From: Lachnospiraceae bacterium
Lineage (GTDB): Bacteria > Bacillota > Clostridia > Lachnospirales > Lachnospiraceae
Direction of reading: 5' to 3'
NCBI GenBank assembly: GCA_022799755.1
Contig: JAAWOU010000001.1
Span: 1-64,000, forward strand
DNA: 64,000 bases
Shown here one piece after another: positions 49,225 through 57,518 of the stretch. The position numbers were made by a program, and so were the translations under genes. The notes beneath the pieces are model-generated. The model searched no databases. It worked only from the letters and a program-made list of their open reading frames with translations, and had not been told where the DNA came from. The number at the start of each line of letters is the position of its first letter. Positions within the stretch are counted from its first letter, which is position 1.

Positions 49225-50343
49225 TCAGACTTTGATTTTTTTGATTTCTTCGGCGTAATACTGTACCAGTTCGAACTTGGAACCGGGCATGAGCCTGTGG
49301 TCCGGACAGGGGATAAAGCCTCCCAGCGCCGCCAGACGCTGCATACGCCTGATCTCCGCGTCCACCGCCGCTTTGTCCTTGCGGAAAGCCGTCTTGTCCA
49401 TTCCGCCTACACCCAGCATGCCTTTTCCGAATTTATTTCGGGCGGCTTCAAACTGATCGCCCCATACGCCCACCTCAATGGGGAACATGGTGTTCACACC
49501 GTTTTCAAACCATGTGGGCAGAAGCTTTTCGGTGACGCCGTCACAGTCCAGCGAAATGATATCGATTCCGTACTGCCGGCACAGGTCATTGCGCTTCTTA
49601 TAGTGCTTTGCGCAGAGCTCGTCGAACAGATCCGGAGAGATCAGCGGCCCGTTCTTGAAGCAGATGTCCTCCCAGTAATGTCCGAAGTCAAATTTTGCAC
49701 CGGTCTCCAGTATCCTTTTGACACACTGATACTGCATTTCCGCATAGGTGTCCACAATGTCCGCGAACAGATCCTCGTCTTCGTCGTAGATCAGGTAGCT
49801 CATACCGATCACGGACACCATGCTCCGAATCTCCCCCAGGACGCTTCCCAGATGCAGTCCCACGGGGATGTCCTGAGGTCTTGTCTCGTTGAAATGCTCA
49901 TAGTACTCCACGTCCACGCGCTGGGGCGCATAGAGCATCTTTGGCCTGTACAGAGTCTCAAAGGCCTCCCTGTCCTTGAGAATATAGTCGTCCTCCGAGG
50001 GAATGGACGTGATGCCCGGCTTGACGCGCTCAATCAGACCCACGCTGTTTTGGACGCGCCGGGTGCCGTCCGGCAGCGTCTCCAGCACCTTATACTCAAA
50101 CGCTGGGAACAGGCCGCTTTTGGAGCCCGTAACCTGAGACCAGTTGAAATCCCAGCCGATCAGCTTATCCAGGGCCCGGTCCTTTTCGCTGCCGTCATGG
50201 TTATCCACCGCCAGTTCCCGCGGGATCTTGCCCTGTTCGGCCCATTCCTCCAGCAGTTCTTCCCAATAGCCGAAATGAACCGCCGGGAAACGGTCCGCCG
50301 GGCGGAAATGCAGAATGTTCATCGCACGTTCTCTGTTTGTCAT
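49225..50343 (-). CDS. UroD-fold methyltransferase (likely substrate-specific)
   Basis: A 372-aa protein of the uroporphyrinogen decarboxylase superfamily. It lacks the heme-pathway context and active-site form of HemE. Seen: the (beta/alpha)8 pattern with DFGHYWEDICFKNGPLISP, DIISLDCDGVTEKLLPTWFE, MLGVGGMDK and GGFIPCPDHRLMPGS. In corrinoid systems such proteins (MtvB, OdmB-like) move a methyl group from the methylated substrate to the corrinoid. Cys in DCDG and CPDH could bind zinc. Substrate unknown. Confidence 0.82.
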   Translation of the reverse strand: MTNRERAMNILHFRPADRFPAVHFGYWEELLEEWAEQGKIPRELAVDNHDGSEKDRALDKLIGWDFNWSQVTGSKSGLFPAFEYKVLETLPDGTRRVQNSVGLIERVKPGITSIPSEDDYILKDREAFETLYRPKMLYAPQRVDVEYYEHFNETRPQDIPVGLHLGSVLGEIRSMVSVIGMSYLIYDEDEDLFADIVDTYAEMQYQCVKRILETGAKFDFGHYWEDICFKNGPLISPDLFDELCAKHYKKRNDLCRQYGIDIISLDCDGVTEKLLPTWFENGVNTMFPIEVGVWGDQFEAARNKFGKGMLGVGGMDKTAFRKDKAAVDAEIRRMQRLAALGGFIPCPDHRLMPGSKFELVQYYAEEIKKIKV

Positions 50344-50406
50344 AAAAATCTCTCACTTTCCGTCATGCCGCCTGCGGCGGCATGAACAATCTCAGGCAGA
50401 ATTCCG

Positions 50407-51426
50407 TCAGTCGGCGATTCCCTCATAATATTCTCTGACGGCCGCAAAGAAAGCATCAATATTCTCCCATTTTGACATGGGCGGGATATCACAGCCGGAG
50501 GAAATGACGAAATTCGGGTAAGAACAGCACTGCTCCATCACCTGCAAAGTGGCCTTGCGGATGGATTGGGGCGTTCCATGGCAGAACTCGCCAGCAGGGT
50601 CCACATTTCCCATAGCCACTGTCCCGGCCGGAATATGGGGAAGCATCTGCGCCATGTGGATGGCATTTCCGAAATGATAGGCTGCCGCCCCTGTCTCAAG
50701 GATGGAGTCAATCATCTGGATGGTATTGTTTCCGCAGTTGTGATAGATTACTGCAAAATAGTCATCCTGCACTGCTTCCACCAGGCGCTTTACATAGGGT
50801 GTAGAGAACTCTCTGGCCAAAGCGGGGGACAGCAGGCCCGTCACCGGCTCCGCGAGCACAATGCCGTTGGCGCCCGCGTCCCTGTATGCCCTGCAGTATT
50901 CCGTCAGGAAAGCAGTGGCTTTCTTCAGTACCAGATGCACCATGTCCGGTTCGTCATAGCATTCCACCATGATCTCCGTCACGTCCAGCAGACGCGCCGC
51001 AAGCGAAAAGGGACCGATGGCGCCGGCGAAGACCGGCCGGTCCATGATCAGTTCCGCCGCTTTTTTGATGGCGTCCACATATAAGCCGCTCCTGGCGCTT
51101 CCCACCGGTGGGATTTCCAGCGCCTGGGCGTCCTCTTCGCTCTGCACGATTCTGCCCGTGACCGTGGGTACCTCCTGGTCGGATACCCGGATTGTACTGC
51201 CGAAGCACTCCGCTTCCACAGAAAGATCCATCAGGCTCACCGCCGCGGCTGCATCGGTTCGCTGAGCCACCAGCTGCATTCCCTCAGCCTGCCTGTCACT
51301 GTCGGAAATCAGTTCTTTTACACTGATGCCTAACAGCTGCACGGCCGGAAAGGAAAGAATCGGCATGGCCTTTTTCACCGGGGCAGTGCACTGCTCCTCC
51401 AGCCATTTACGCATGTCTCTCTTCAT
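50407..51426 (-). CDS. MtaA/MtbA-like corrinoid:acceptor methyltransferase
   Basis: A 339-aa UroD-superfamily protein with the zinc-ligand pattern of MtaA/MtbA: His229 and Cys231 in YHNCGN and Cys312 in SSGCDIPP. Family members transfer the methyl group from the corrinoid protein to a thiol (coenzyme M in methanogens). In a bacterium the acceptor is probably different and is not indicated here; no MtrH-type tetrahydrofolate methyltransferase is in the cluster. It lies 53 nt after the corrinoid protein gene. Confidence 0.83.
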   Translation of the reverse strand: MKRDMRKWLEEQCTAPVKKAMPILSFPAVQLLGISVKELISDSDRQAEGMQLVAQRTDAAAAVSLMDLSVEAECFGSTIRVSDQEVPTVTGRIVQSEEDAQALEIPPVGSARSGLYVDAIKKAAELIMDRPVFAGAIGPFSLAARLLDVTEIMVECYDEPDMVHLVLKKATAFLTEYCRAYRDAGANGIVLAEPVTGLLSPALAREFSTPYVKRLVEAVQDDYFAVIYHNCGNNTIQMIDSILETGAAAYHFGNAIHMAQMLPHIPAGTVAMGNVDPAGEFCHGTPQSIRKATLQVMEQCCSYPNFVISSGCDIPPMSKWENIDAFFAAVREYYEGIAD

Positions 51427-51479
51427 ACTTTACTCCTTGCGCGATCTGCCGCGCATCCCAATCGATACATGACAACAGT

Positions 51480-52118
51480 TTAGCAGGCTGCACAGAGGGC
51501 TACCGCCGCGTCCGCCGCGCTGGCCGCGTCCGGCGTATACTTGTCCGCGCCGATCTTTCTGCAGTATTCTTCCGTCACAGGCGCGCCGCCGATCATGATC
51601 TTCACCTTGTCCCTGATGCCTGCCTCTTGCGCTTTCTTTACCACTTCCTCCATAACGCCCATGGTGGTGGTCAAAAGCGCGGAGCAGCAGATGATCTGGC
51701 AGTTCTGTTCAATGGCTGTCTGCACATAAGTCTCCGGAGCCACATCCGTGCCCAGATCCACCACCTCCAGCCCTTTCCCTTCCATCATCATCTTCACCAG
51801 GTTCTTGCCGATATCATGCAGATCGCCCTGGACCGTGCCGATGCAGACCTTGCCCGTGGCCTTGACGCCGGCCTCGGCCATCAGGGGCTTTAAAATCTGG
51901 GCGCCCATGTTCATAGCCCTTGCGGCTACCAGCACCTCGGGCACATAGACTTCATTGTTCTTGAACTTCTCGCCGACTACACCCATACCGTCCAGCAGGC
52001 CCTCGTTCAAAATCTGTTCCACGCTGATGCCCTCGTCCACTGCTTTCTGTACCAGCTCCTTTACGACTTTTGCTTTCCCGCGCTGCAGGTTCTCCGAAAT
52101 TTCCGTCAAAATACTCAT
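51480..52118 (-). CDS. Corrinoid (B12-binding) methyl carrier from internal start
   Basis: Translation from the ATG at 52118, preceded by AAGGAG at 8 nt inside the AraC linker, gives a 212-aa protein of normal length for MtaC/MtvC-type corrinoid proteins: four-helix cap (~1-85) and B12 domain with DLHDIGK (His101) and IMIGGAPVTEEYC. It would carry the methyl group between the UroD-fold methyltransferases. Whether the free form, the fusion or both are made cannot be decided from sequence. Confidence 0.65.
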   Translation of the reverse strand: MSILTEISENLQRGKAKVVKELVQKAVDEGISVEQILNEGLLDGMGVVGEKFKNNEVYVPEVLVAARAMNMGAQILKPLMAEAGVKATGKVCIGTVQGDLHDIGKNLVKMMMEGKGLEVVDLGTDVAPETYVQTAIEQNCQIICCSALLTTTMGVMEEVVKKAQEAGIRDKVKIMIGGAPVTEEYCRKIGADKYTPDAASAADAAVALCAAC

Positions 52119-53057
52119 TTTGTTTTCTCCTTTTCTTTTTTCTTTATTAGGCATATTTTCACTCATTTCCGTCCGATATCTGCTGGGCGTCACGGAATAT
52201 GTGGCCTTGAACAGCTGATAGAAAGAGGGCACATCTTTCAAACCGCATCCGTATACGATCTGCTCATTGGTCAGCTGTGTCTCCCGCAGCAGCCTGCAGG
52301 CCTGGCGCAGACGCACGCTTCTGAGATATTCCGAAAAATGCTCTCCCGTAACCCGAAAGAACAGTTTGCTCAGATAAGATTTGCTCAGAAACAGAGTATC
52401 CGCAATGCTTTCCAAGGTCAGCTCTTTCTCGCAGTAGCGCTCCATTACCATGCGCATGGCTGTGGACACTATCATCCTGTCCTTGGGCGTCACATCGGGA
52501 TTCTCTGCGGATGCCGCCAGATGCCGTCTGATGACGATCAAAAGCAGGATCAGCTGCGCTTTTACTGCCTCTTTCCATTCCGGATTCTTCTCCGCTATCT
52601 CCTTTTCGATGGCCCCAAAAACCCTTTTCACTTTCTCTATGGAACGGCTTTTCAGGTATACATAGGCCCACAGCACATCCTCGTCAAAAATTCCATAGCA
52701 GAAACGGGGGCTGTCCGGAAAAGCCAGCTCCCCGTCAAACCAGTCATTTGCATCAAAAAGAAGATTGTGAATGATGAGCTTATCCGCCTGATCTCTCACA
52801 AAATACTCATGAGGCACGCCTGCATTCAAAATATAGACATCTCCCTTTTTGCACGGAAAGACCTTGTTCCAAATGCGGTGGATGCCGCTGCCCTCCTGGA
52901 TGATGCTCACTTCCAGGAATTCATGGAAATGCAGCTGGGACAGGGAAAAGTCAGGGTTGAATAAATTATCGCATGGAACCACATTCTGAAAGATGGGATT
53001 CTCTTTCAGCCACTCTTCTTTCTTCAGCTTTGAGGGCTGTCCGTCCAAATCTGCCAT
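51480..53057 (-). CDS. AraC-type regulator fused to corrinoid protein
   Basis: A single 525-codon frame. Residues ~1-160 are a cupin-like sensor domain (LHFHEFLEVSIIQEGSG); ~195-300 an AraC DNA-binding domain (LTLESIADTLFLSKSYLSKL, YSVTPSRYR); a short basic linker follows; from 314 a complete corrinoid protein with helical cap, the base-off motif GDLHDIGK (His414 as lower cobalt ligand) and a Rossmann B12 domain. A strong AAGGAG site sits 8 nt before the Met314 codon, so the corrinoid protein can also be made alone. The frame is uninterrupted across the linker. Start at 53057 has a GGAGGG site. Confidence 0.88.
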   Translation of the reverse strand: MADLDGQPSKLKKEEWLKENPIFQNVVPCDNLFNPDFSLSQLHFHEFLEVSIIQEGSGIHRIWNKVFPCKKGDVYILNAGVPHEYFVRDQADKLIIHNLLFDANDWFDGELAFPDSPRFCYGIFDEDVLWAYVYLKSRSIEKVKRVFGAIEKEIAEKNPEWKEAVKAQLILLLIVIRRHLAASAENPDVTPKDRMIVSTAMRMVMERYCEKELTLESIADTLFLSKSYLSKLFFRVTGEHFSEYLRSVRLRQACRLLRETQLTNEQIVYGCGLKDVPSFYQLFKATYSVTPSRYRTEMSENMPNKEKRKGENKMSILTEISENLQRGKAKVVKELVQKAVDEGISVEQILNEGLLDGMGVVGEKFKNNEVYVPEVLVAARAMNMGAQILKPLMAEAGVKATGKVCIGTVQGDLHDIGKNLVKMMMEGKGLEVVDLGTDVAPETYVQTAIEQNCQIICCSALLTTTMGVMEEVVKKAQEAGIRDKVKIMIGGAPVTEEYCRKIGADKYTPDAASAADAAVALCAAC

Positions 53058-53083
53058 TCACATTCCCTCCGCTCCAAAAAGTA

Positions 53084-54052
53084 TTACTGTCTCGCCAGCC
53101 GGTAAATCAGATCATAGGCAAAAGCCAGAACCTCCATGGAACAATGGTTCTGCACGAAATGGGTGGTACAGCAGATCCACCGCTTCCCCCGCAACAACCC
53201 AAAGACCCTGCGGATTTCCTCTTCCAGCCTGGCCCTGGGCAGGATGCCGATGGCGGACTGGACGCACACGCCGCCCAGGATGGCAAACCGGTCCGAATAT
53301 TTCTCCAGCCAGGTCTCATAGGACATGCCGGCGCTCTCCTGCCAGGGGTGTACCACGTCCAGCCCCAGCTGCGCGATGCCGTCCGCCACTTTCATGATGC
53401 AGCCGTCGGAATGGAGACTGGCGAACGCACCCCGGGAATGCACATAATCCACCACCCGTTTCATGTTGGGATAGATAATCTCCCGCCAGAGAGAGGGATT
53501 GAACATCAGGTCTTTCTGGGCTCCCCAGTCGTCGGAGATATGAATCATGTCAATCCCCAGATCAATACAGTGCCCGGCAAAGCGGATGGTCCAGTCGGCT
53601 TGGCGGCGGTACAGCTCTTCCAATTCCTCCGGATACATGGCAAGGTACAGCAGCTGATTCTCAATGCCGAACACGCTGTTGAACTGCTCGAAAAAACCGG
53701 GAGTCTGGACATAGCAGAAACGTCCCCTCTCCTTATGAAAACGCAGGTCTTCTTCCAGTCCTCTGTAATCCGCTGTCCGGTCCGGAGAATCAAAGAAATC
53801 CTCATCCACCAGCAGATCCGGCGTCATCTCCTCGTTTTCGGCCCGTACCCTGTCCAGGATATCCCCTTTAAAAGCATCCGGGCCGCCGAAAAGATGGGCC
53901 ATATCAAATTCATACTTGTCTTCAAACGCGGCCACGGATCCCCATACACTCTTGATCTCTTCCTCCAGATTGGCCGAAACCCAGCCATAAATCGGCTGTC
54001 GGTCTGCAGGCTTTCCCTGTATGACGTTGCGGACTCTTTCGGTGCTATTCAT
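53084..54052 (-). CDS. UroD-fold methyltransferase (second, likely substrate-specific)
   Basis: A 322-aa UroD-superfamily protein starting MNSTERVRNVIQGKPADRQP. The ATG at 54052 has a GGAGGAA site and matches family starts; the frame is open for 30 more codons through an 18-bp repeat. Seen: GIDMIHISDDWGAQKDLMF, FASLHSDGC and ILGGVCVQ. Active-site details differ from the MtaA-like neighbour, fitting a substrate-side methyltransferase. It lies between the promoter-proximal glycosidase gene and the regulator/corrinoid gene. Confidence 0.8.
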   Translation of the reverse strand: MNSTERVRNVIQGKPADRQPIYGWVSANLEEEIKSVWGSVAAFEDKYEFDMAHLFGGPDAFKGDILDRVRAENEEMTPDLLVDEDFFDSPDRTADYRGLEEDLRFHKERGRFCYVQTPGFFEQFNSVFGIENQLLYLAMYPEELEELYRRQADWTIRFAGHCIDLGIDMIHISDDWGAQKDLMFNPSLWREIIYPNMKRVVDYVHSRGAFASLHSDGCIMKVADGIAQLGLDVVHPWQESAGMSYETWLEKYSDRFAILGGVCVQSAIGILPRARLEEEIRRVFGLLRGKRWICCTTHFVQNHCSMEVLAFAYDLIYRLARQ

Positions 54053-54090
54053 AGGTTTTCCTCCATCGGCAGGATTTCTATTGGAATACA

Positions 54091-54137
54091 TTTCTTCCAT
54101 GGAATGCTTTTCTTCCATGGAATGCTTTTCTTCCATT
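54091..54137. repeat. 18-bp tandem repeat with TTCCATGGAA palindromes
   Basis: TTTCTTCCATGGAATGCT occurs at 54091-54108 and 54109-54126 exactly, and a partial third copy follows to 54137. Each unit contains the 10-bp palindrome TTCCATGGAA. It lies in the 167-nt gap between the glycosidase and UroD genes and, in the UroD frame, would encode repeats of MEEKHS. Confidence 0.7.
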
Positions 54138-54219
54138 AACATAGCACAAAAACAGCGGAAACAAAATAGGGCTTAAATGCCTTTTAAGCCAAAGTCAGGA
54201 AACAAAACCACATACTTCA

Positions 54220-57200
54220 CTAGCCCATCCGGATCTCCGGCGCTTCCAGCAGGCCCTGGGGATAAAGCAGATAGGCATCGCGCCATCGCTCTCCTTTGGT
54301 CATAAAATTCCCCGGGCCATAGTCCGGCCATTCTTTCGGATATTGATGAAGAGGGCCAAAGGTATTCCGTCTTGTCAGCACCACCTCAATGCTGCGAAGC
54401 TTTGTCACAACGGCCTGATAGGGAGGGAATGCAATGACGGCGTCGTCTTTTGCGTGAAGCTTTACAAGGGAGCCTCCGAAGCCGCAGATCTTTACGCCCA
54501 CAGGGCTGTCCTTTCGGCTGTCTGCATCCTCCATCTCATAGACTACGCTTCCCGAATAAAAGGGCAGTCCCTGGGCTGTAATGTCTCCGATCTTAAGCGT
54601 TTCCGGAAGCGCATTGATGGTTCTTTTGTCTTCCTCTGCTTTTACGCCGAAGTCTCCCAGCAGATAAGCGGCCTCTATACCGGATGTGGCATAGTAATCC
54701 AGGAAAATTGTAATCGTATTGCGGCCTGTTGTCAGAACCCCTGCAGGAATCTTCAGTTCGTCAAAGCAAATATCCACCCACTTGCCGCTGCTGGTCAGGG
54801 AAATTTCTTCCCCGTTTACCAGGATCCGGCGGATATGCGCCAAATCCTCCACTGCCAGCCGGATGTCTCCCGGTGTCTTTTCTATTTCCACGTCATATTC
54901 CAGGGAAATCGAAGATAAGAGCGTCGTATTTCCGCCCTTGTATTTTATTTGATACCAGGGCTGCAGCATATCACCGCTCCGATAGGGAATGCCTAAAATA
55001 TCCCGCAGGGCTCTGTCCGCTTTCAGCACTTCTGTCCGGGGGATTGCATTTCCTTTGTCATCGGCAACGGACACCATATCCAGCACGCAGATATTGGGCT
55101 CTGTCAGACGATACCGGAAAGCATCCGGCAGCTTTACGGGATCCCCGCCTGGAAAGCATTCCGTATCCGGCAGTTCCCGCTGTCTGTCTGCCAGGAGGAA
55201 AATGCGTTCCCCGCCCTTTTCCAGATCCATGGTTAGAAGAATCCTTCCGTCCAGTTCCCGGAAAACAGGTCTGGTTACCTTGCCGCTTCTGGCATCCCAC
55301 AGCTCCGGATATGCTCCGGCGCCCAGGTCTATAGAGACATTATGATAGTCTTTTTCCCGATTCACATTCAAGAGCATTACCATACGGCCGCCCTCCACCC
55401 GGAAAGACTGTACAAAAAGATTCTTTTTCAGATCTTCTTTTTCAGAGCCGTCTACTATCCGGACTTCCGTTCCGCTTTTTGCAGCCTGTGCTACCGCTTC
55501 CTCTTCAAATGCCACGCGGGTGCATTTTTCAGCCAGTTTTCGGGCCTGGTCTGAGGGCAGCGCGTCCACATAAGCAGGAACGTCCCCTGCAAAGATGACT
55601 ACCCCGCCCCGGGCCGCAAAGGATTCCAAAAGCGCAAGCGTGCCTGCGCGCAGGGTGTCCATGCCGGCCACGAGAACCTTGCGGTAGGCGCATCCGCCCA
55701 CATATAACACGCCGTTCTCCACTTTTCCGTGGCGTGCCATGATATCCTCTTCCCCGTAATCGAAATCGATCTGATTGCCGGAAAGGATGTGGAACAGAGC
55801 GGTATATTGCTGCTCTAAGCGCCGGATTTCGCTGTCCGTGGTGGAGAGGCCGCGAAAAGCCCCGCTGTAGCTCCTGGCCCAAACGCTCTCAATGGGATTG
55901 AGAACCAACAGGTCGCACACAGGCTTTCCGCCGTGCACCGCGACATGTATTCTGGAAAAGTAGTCTTCCACATAATGATACTCCCGGTACCAGGAGGACT
56001 GATGCAGAATGCTGGCCGGAAAATCCCTTTTGGCCTCGCCTTTCATGGTATACCAGGACAGATGGGGGCATCTTAGGTTCACGCCGAACAATGCCTGCCA
56101 ATCGCCTATATTCTTGTAGGATTCAAAATTTATCTGCCATCCCGTACAGCCATAGAGTTCGGACAATACCCATTCCTTGTTTAATTGTCTGGCCACGGAG
56201 ACCACCTGCTTTACCACCCAGTAGCATCTGTTCCCCTCAGTGAGCACGTCCACTCCGGGATAATCCATGTACTCATAGAACCGCATGAGGGAGCCCTGCA
56301 TGAGAGACTGACAGCAGAGGGAGTCTTCATGGAGCACATGTCCCGTGAAGAGCAGGCCGTTTTCCCGGCACCAATTCTGAATGGGAATGGCAAACCGTTC
56401 GAGGAAAAGCTCCTGGCACAGTTCAAAATAATCTCTTGTGACCCTGGACAGTTCGTTTTCTTTCCTGCGGAGGAATAGCTCAGGCAAACGGTCTTTCAGA
56501 CTGTAGCCAAAGCGCTTCTCAAATTCCGGGAACAGATCCGGCGTATAGGGCACCGCATTTACTTCCCCCTCCGCGAAATTGGTAAATACGCCGCCTCTGT
56601 GGGGTTCGTCCGTGAAAATGCCGTAGATCTCCTTTCCGAATCTGTCACCGCATTTTTCTTTGTATTTCTCATGAGTGACCCTTATGTATTCCTCCGTGGC
56701 CTCCCTGTACATGGTGTTCAAATAGCTGTAGCCGTTATAATTGTCCCTGCACACACTGTAGCGAGTACGAAATTCTATGGCCGTCTCCCCTTTTGCCAGG
56801 GCATCTCCTGCCTGCAGCAGCCTCTTTTGGGAAAAAATTTTGTCAGGGCATCCCGCCTCGTCCGTTCCCATGGTGCAGGCATAGACGGCGACCACATTCC
56901 CGTCCGGCTGCCATGTGTTCCAGGCATCTTCTGTCAGAAAGTTCATCTCCAGGAACATGGCGCGGTATTTCTCTTCTTTTGTCGCCATGCCTCCGGCGCT
57001 TCCGGAGGGCCAGCGGTCCTCATCGTAGAGCCAGGATTCCATTCCGGCTTTCCGGCCGTAATCCGCGCAACTGTTGGTCAGATCAAACCATTCCTCGCCG
57101 AGGTATTCTGTCTCCAGCCCGGTGCGGGAGTGCATAAAATATCCCCCGAAGCCCATCTCCTTGAAGACGTCTACCTGACGGCATAATTCCGCTTCCTCCA

Positions 57201-57285
57201 ATTTGCCGTTCCAGGACCAGAACGGCTTCCCGCGATATTCTCTTGTGGGATTCTCGAATAATTCCTGTCTCTTTGCCAACTCCAT
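54220..57285 (-). CDS. Large glycoside-hydrolase-like protein (paralog)
   Basis: A ~1021-aa cytoplasmic protein, paralog of the 43795-46911 product. Shared landmarks: ENPTREYRGKPFWSWNGK, WLYDEDRWPSG (~85-95), IFTDEP (~223-228), TGHVLHEDSL, LSELYGCTGWQINF, and a C-terminal beta-sandwich with RRNTFGPLHQYP. ATG at 57285 is preferred for its GGAGGAA site; ATG at 57300 is five codons upstream. First gene of the eight-gene cluster behind the promoter at 57439-57467. Two diverged copies suggest two linked glycoside substrates or two bonds in one. Confidence 0.78.
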   Translation of the reverse strand: MELAKRQELFENPTREYRGKPFWSWNGKLEEAELCRQVDVFKEMGFGGYFMHSRTGLETEYLGEEWFDLTNSCADYGRKAGMESWLYDEDRWPSGSAGGMATKEEKYRAMFLEMNFLTEDAWNTWQPDGNVVAVYACTMGTDEAGCPDKIFSQKRLLQAGDALAKGETAIEFRTRYSVCRDNYNGYSYLNTMYREATEEYIRVTHEKYKEKCGDRFGKEIYGIFTDEPHRGGVFTNFAEGEVNAVPYTPDLFPEFEKRFGYSLKDRLPELFLRRKENELSRVTRDYFELCQELFLERFAIPIQNWCRENGLLFTGHVLHEDSLCCQSLMQGSLMRFYEYMDYPGVDVLTEGNRCYWVVKQVVSVARQLNKEWVLSELYGCTGWQINFESYKNIGDWQALFGVNLRCPHLSWYTMKGEAKRDFPASILHQSSWYREYHYVEDYFSRIHVAVHGGKPVCDLLVLNPIESVWARSYSGAFRGLSTTDSEIRRLEQQYTALFHILSGNQIDFDYGEEDIMARHGKVENGVLYVGGCAYRKVLVAGMDTLRAGTLALLESFAARGGVVIFAGDVPAYVDALPSDQARKLAEKCTRVAFEEEAVAQAAKSGTEVRIVDGSEKEDLKKNLFVQSFRVEGGRMVMLLNVNREKDYHNVSIDLGAGAYPELWDARSGKVTRPVFRELDGRILLTMDLEKGGERIFLLADRQRELPDTECFPGGDPVKLPDAFRYRLTEPNICVLDMVSVADDKGNAIPRTEVLKADRALRDILGIPYRSGDMLQPWYQIKYKGGNTTLLSSISLEYDVEIEKTPGDIRLAVEDLAHIRRILVNGEEISLTSSGKWVDICFDELKIPAGVLTTGRNTITIFLDYYATSGIEAAYLLGDFGVKAEEDKRTINALPETLKIGDITAQGLPFYSGSVVYEMEDADSRKDSPVGVKICGFGGSLVKLHAKDDAVIAFPPYQAVVTKLRSIEVVLTRRNTFGPLHQYPKEWPDYGPGNFMTKGERWRDAYLLYPQGLLEAPEIRMG

Positions 57286-57438
57286 ACCGTTTTCCTCCAT
57301 ATTGTGTTTTCCTCGCTTAGCGGCAGCTTTTTCCGTACAGAATATCCAGATCTTTGTGCTGTCTGCAATTCGGTCAGAATTTATATGCGCATCCGATCCA
57401 GATAAAGTATACGGAATTTACTATCTGCTTTTGGGGTT

Positions 57439-57467
57439 ATTATATCCAAGGTCCACACAAAAAGCAA
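57439..57467 (-). promoter_or_regulatory. Promoter of the glycosidase-methyltransferase cluster
   Basis: Minus-strand TTGCTT (57467-57462), 17-nt spacer, TATAAT (57444-57439), ~155 nt before the first gene. The long leader leaves room for AraC-type regulation by the cluster's own regulator. Confidence 0.6.
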
Positions 57468-57518
57468 TCTATCCATATTTTTGATTTGGTATGAAAATTG
57501 TGTATAAAGCCTGTTTTC

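Noticed and set aside
49225-54052. HemE uroporphyrinogen decarboxylases of heme synthesis
   Set aside because: Three divergent UroD-fold genes beside corrinoid and reactivase genes, one with the MtaA zinc ligands and no other heme genes nearby, fit methyltransferases instead.
54091-54137. CRISPR array
   Set aside because: Units are contiguous 18-bp tandem repeats with no spacers and fewer than three full copies.
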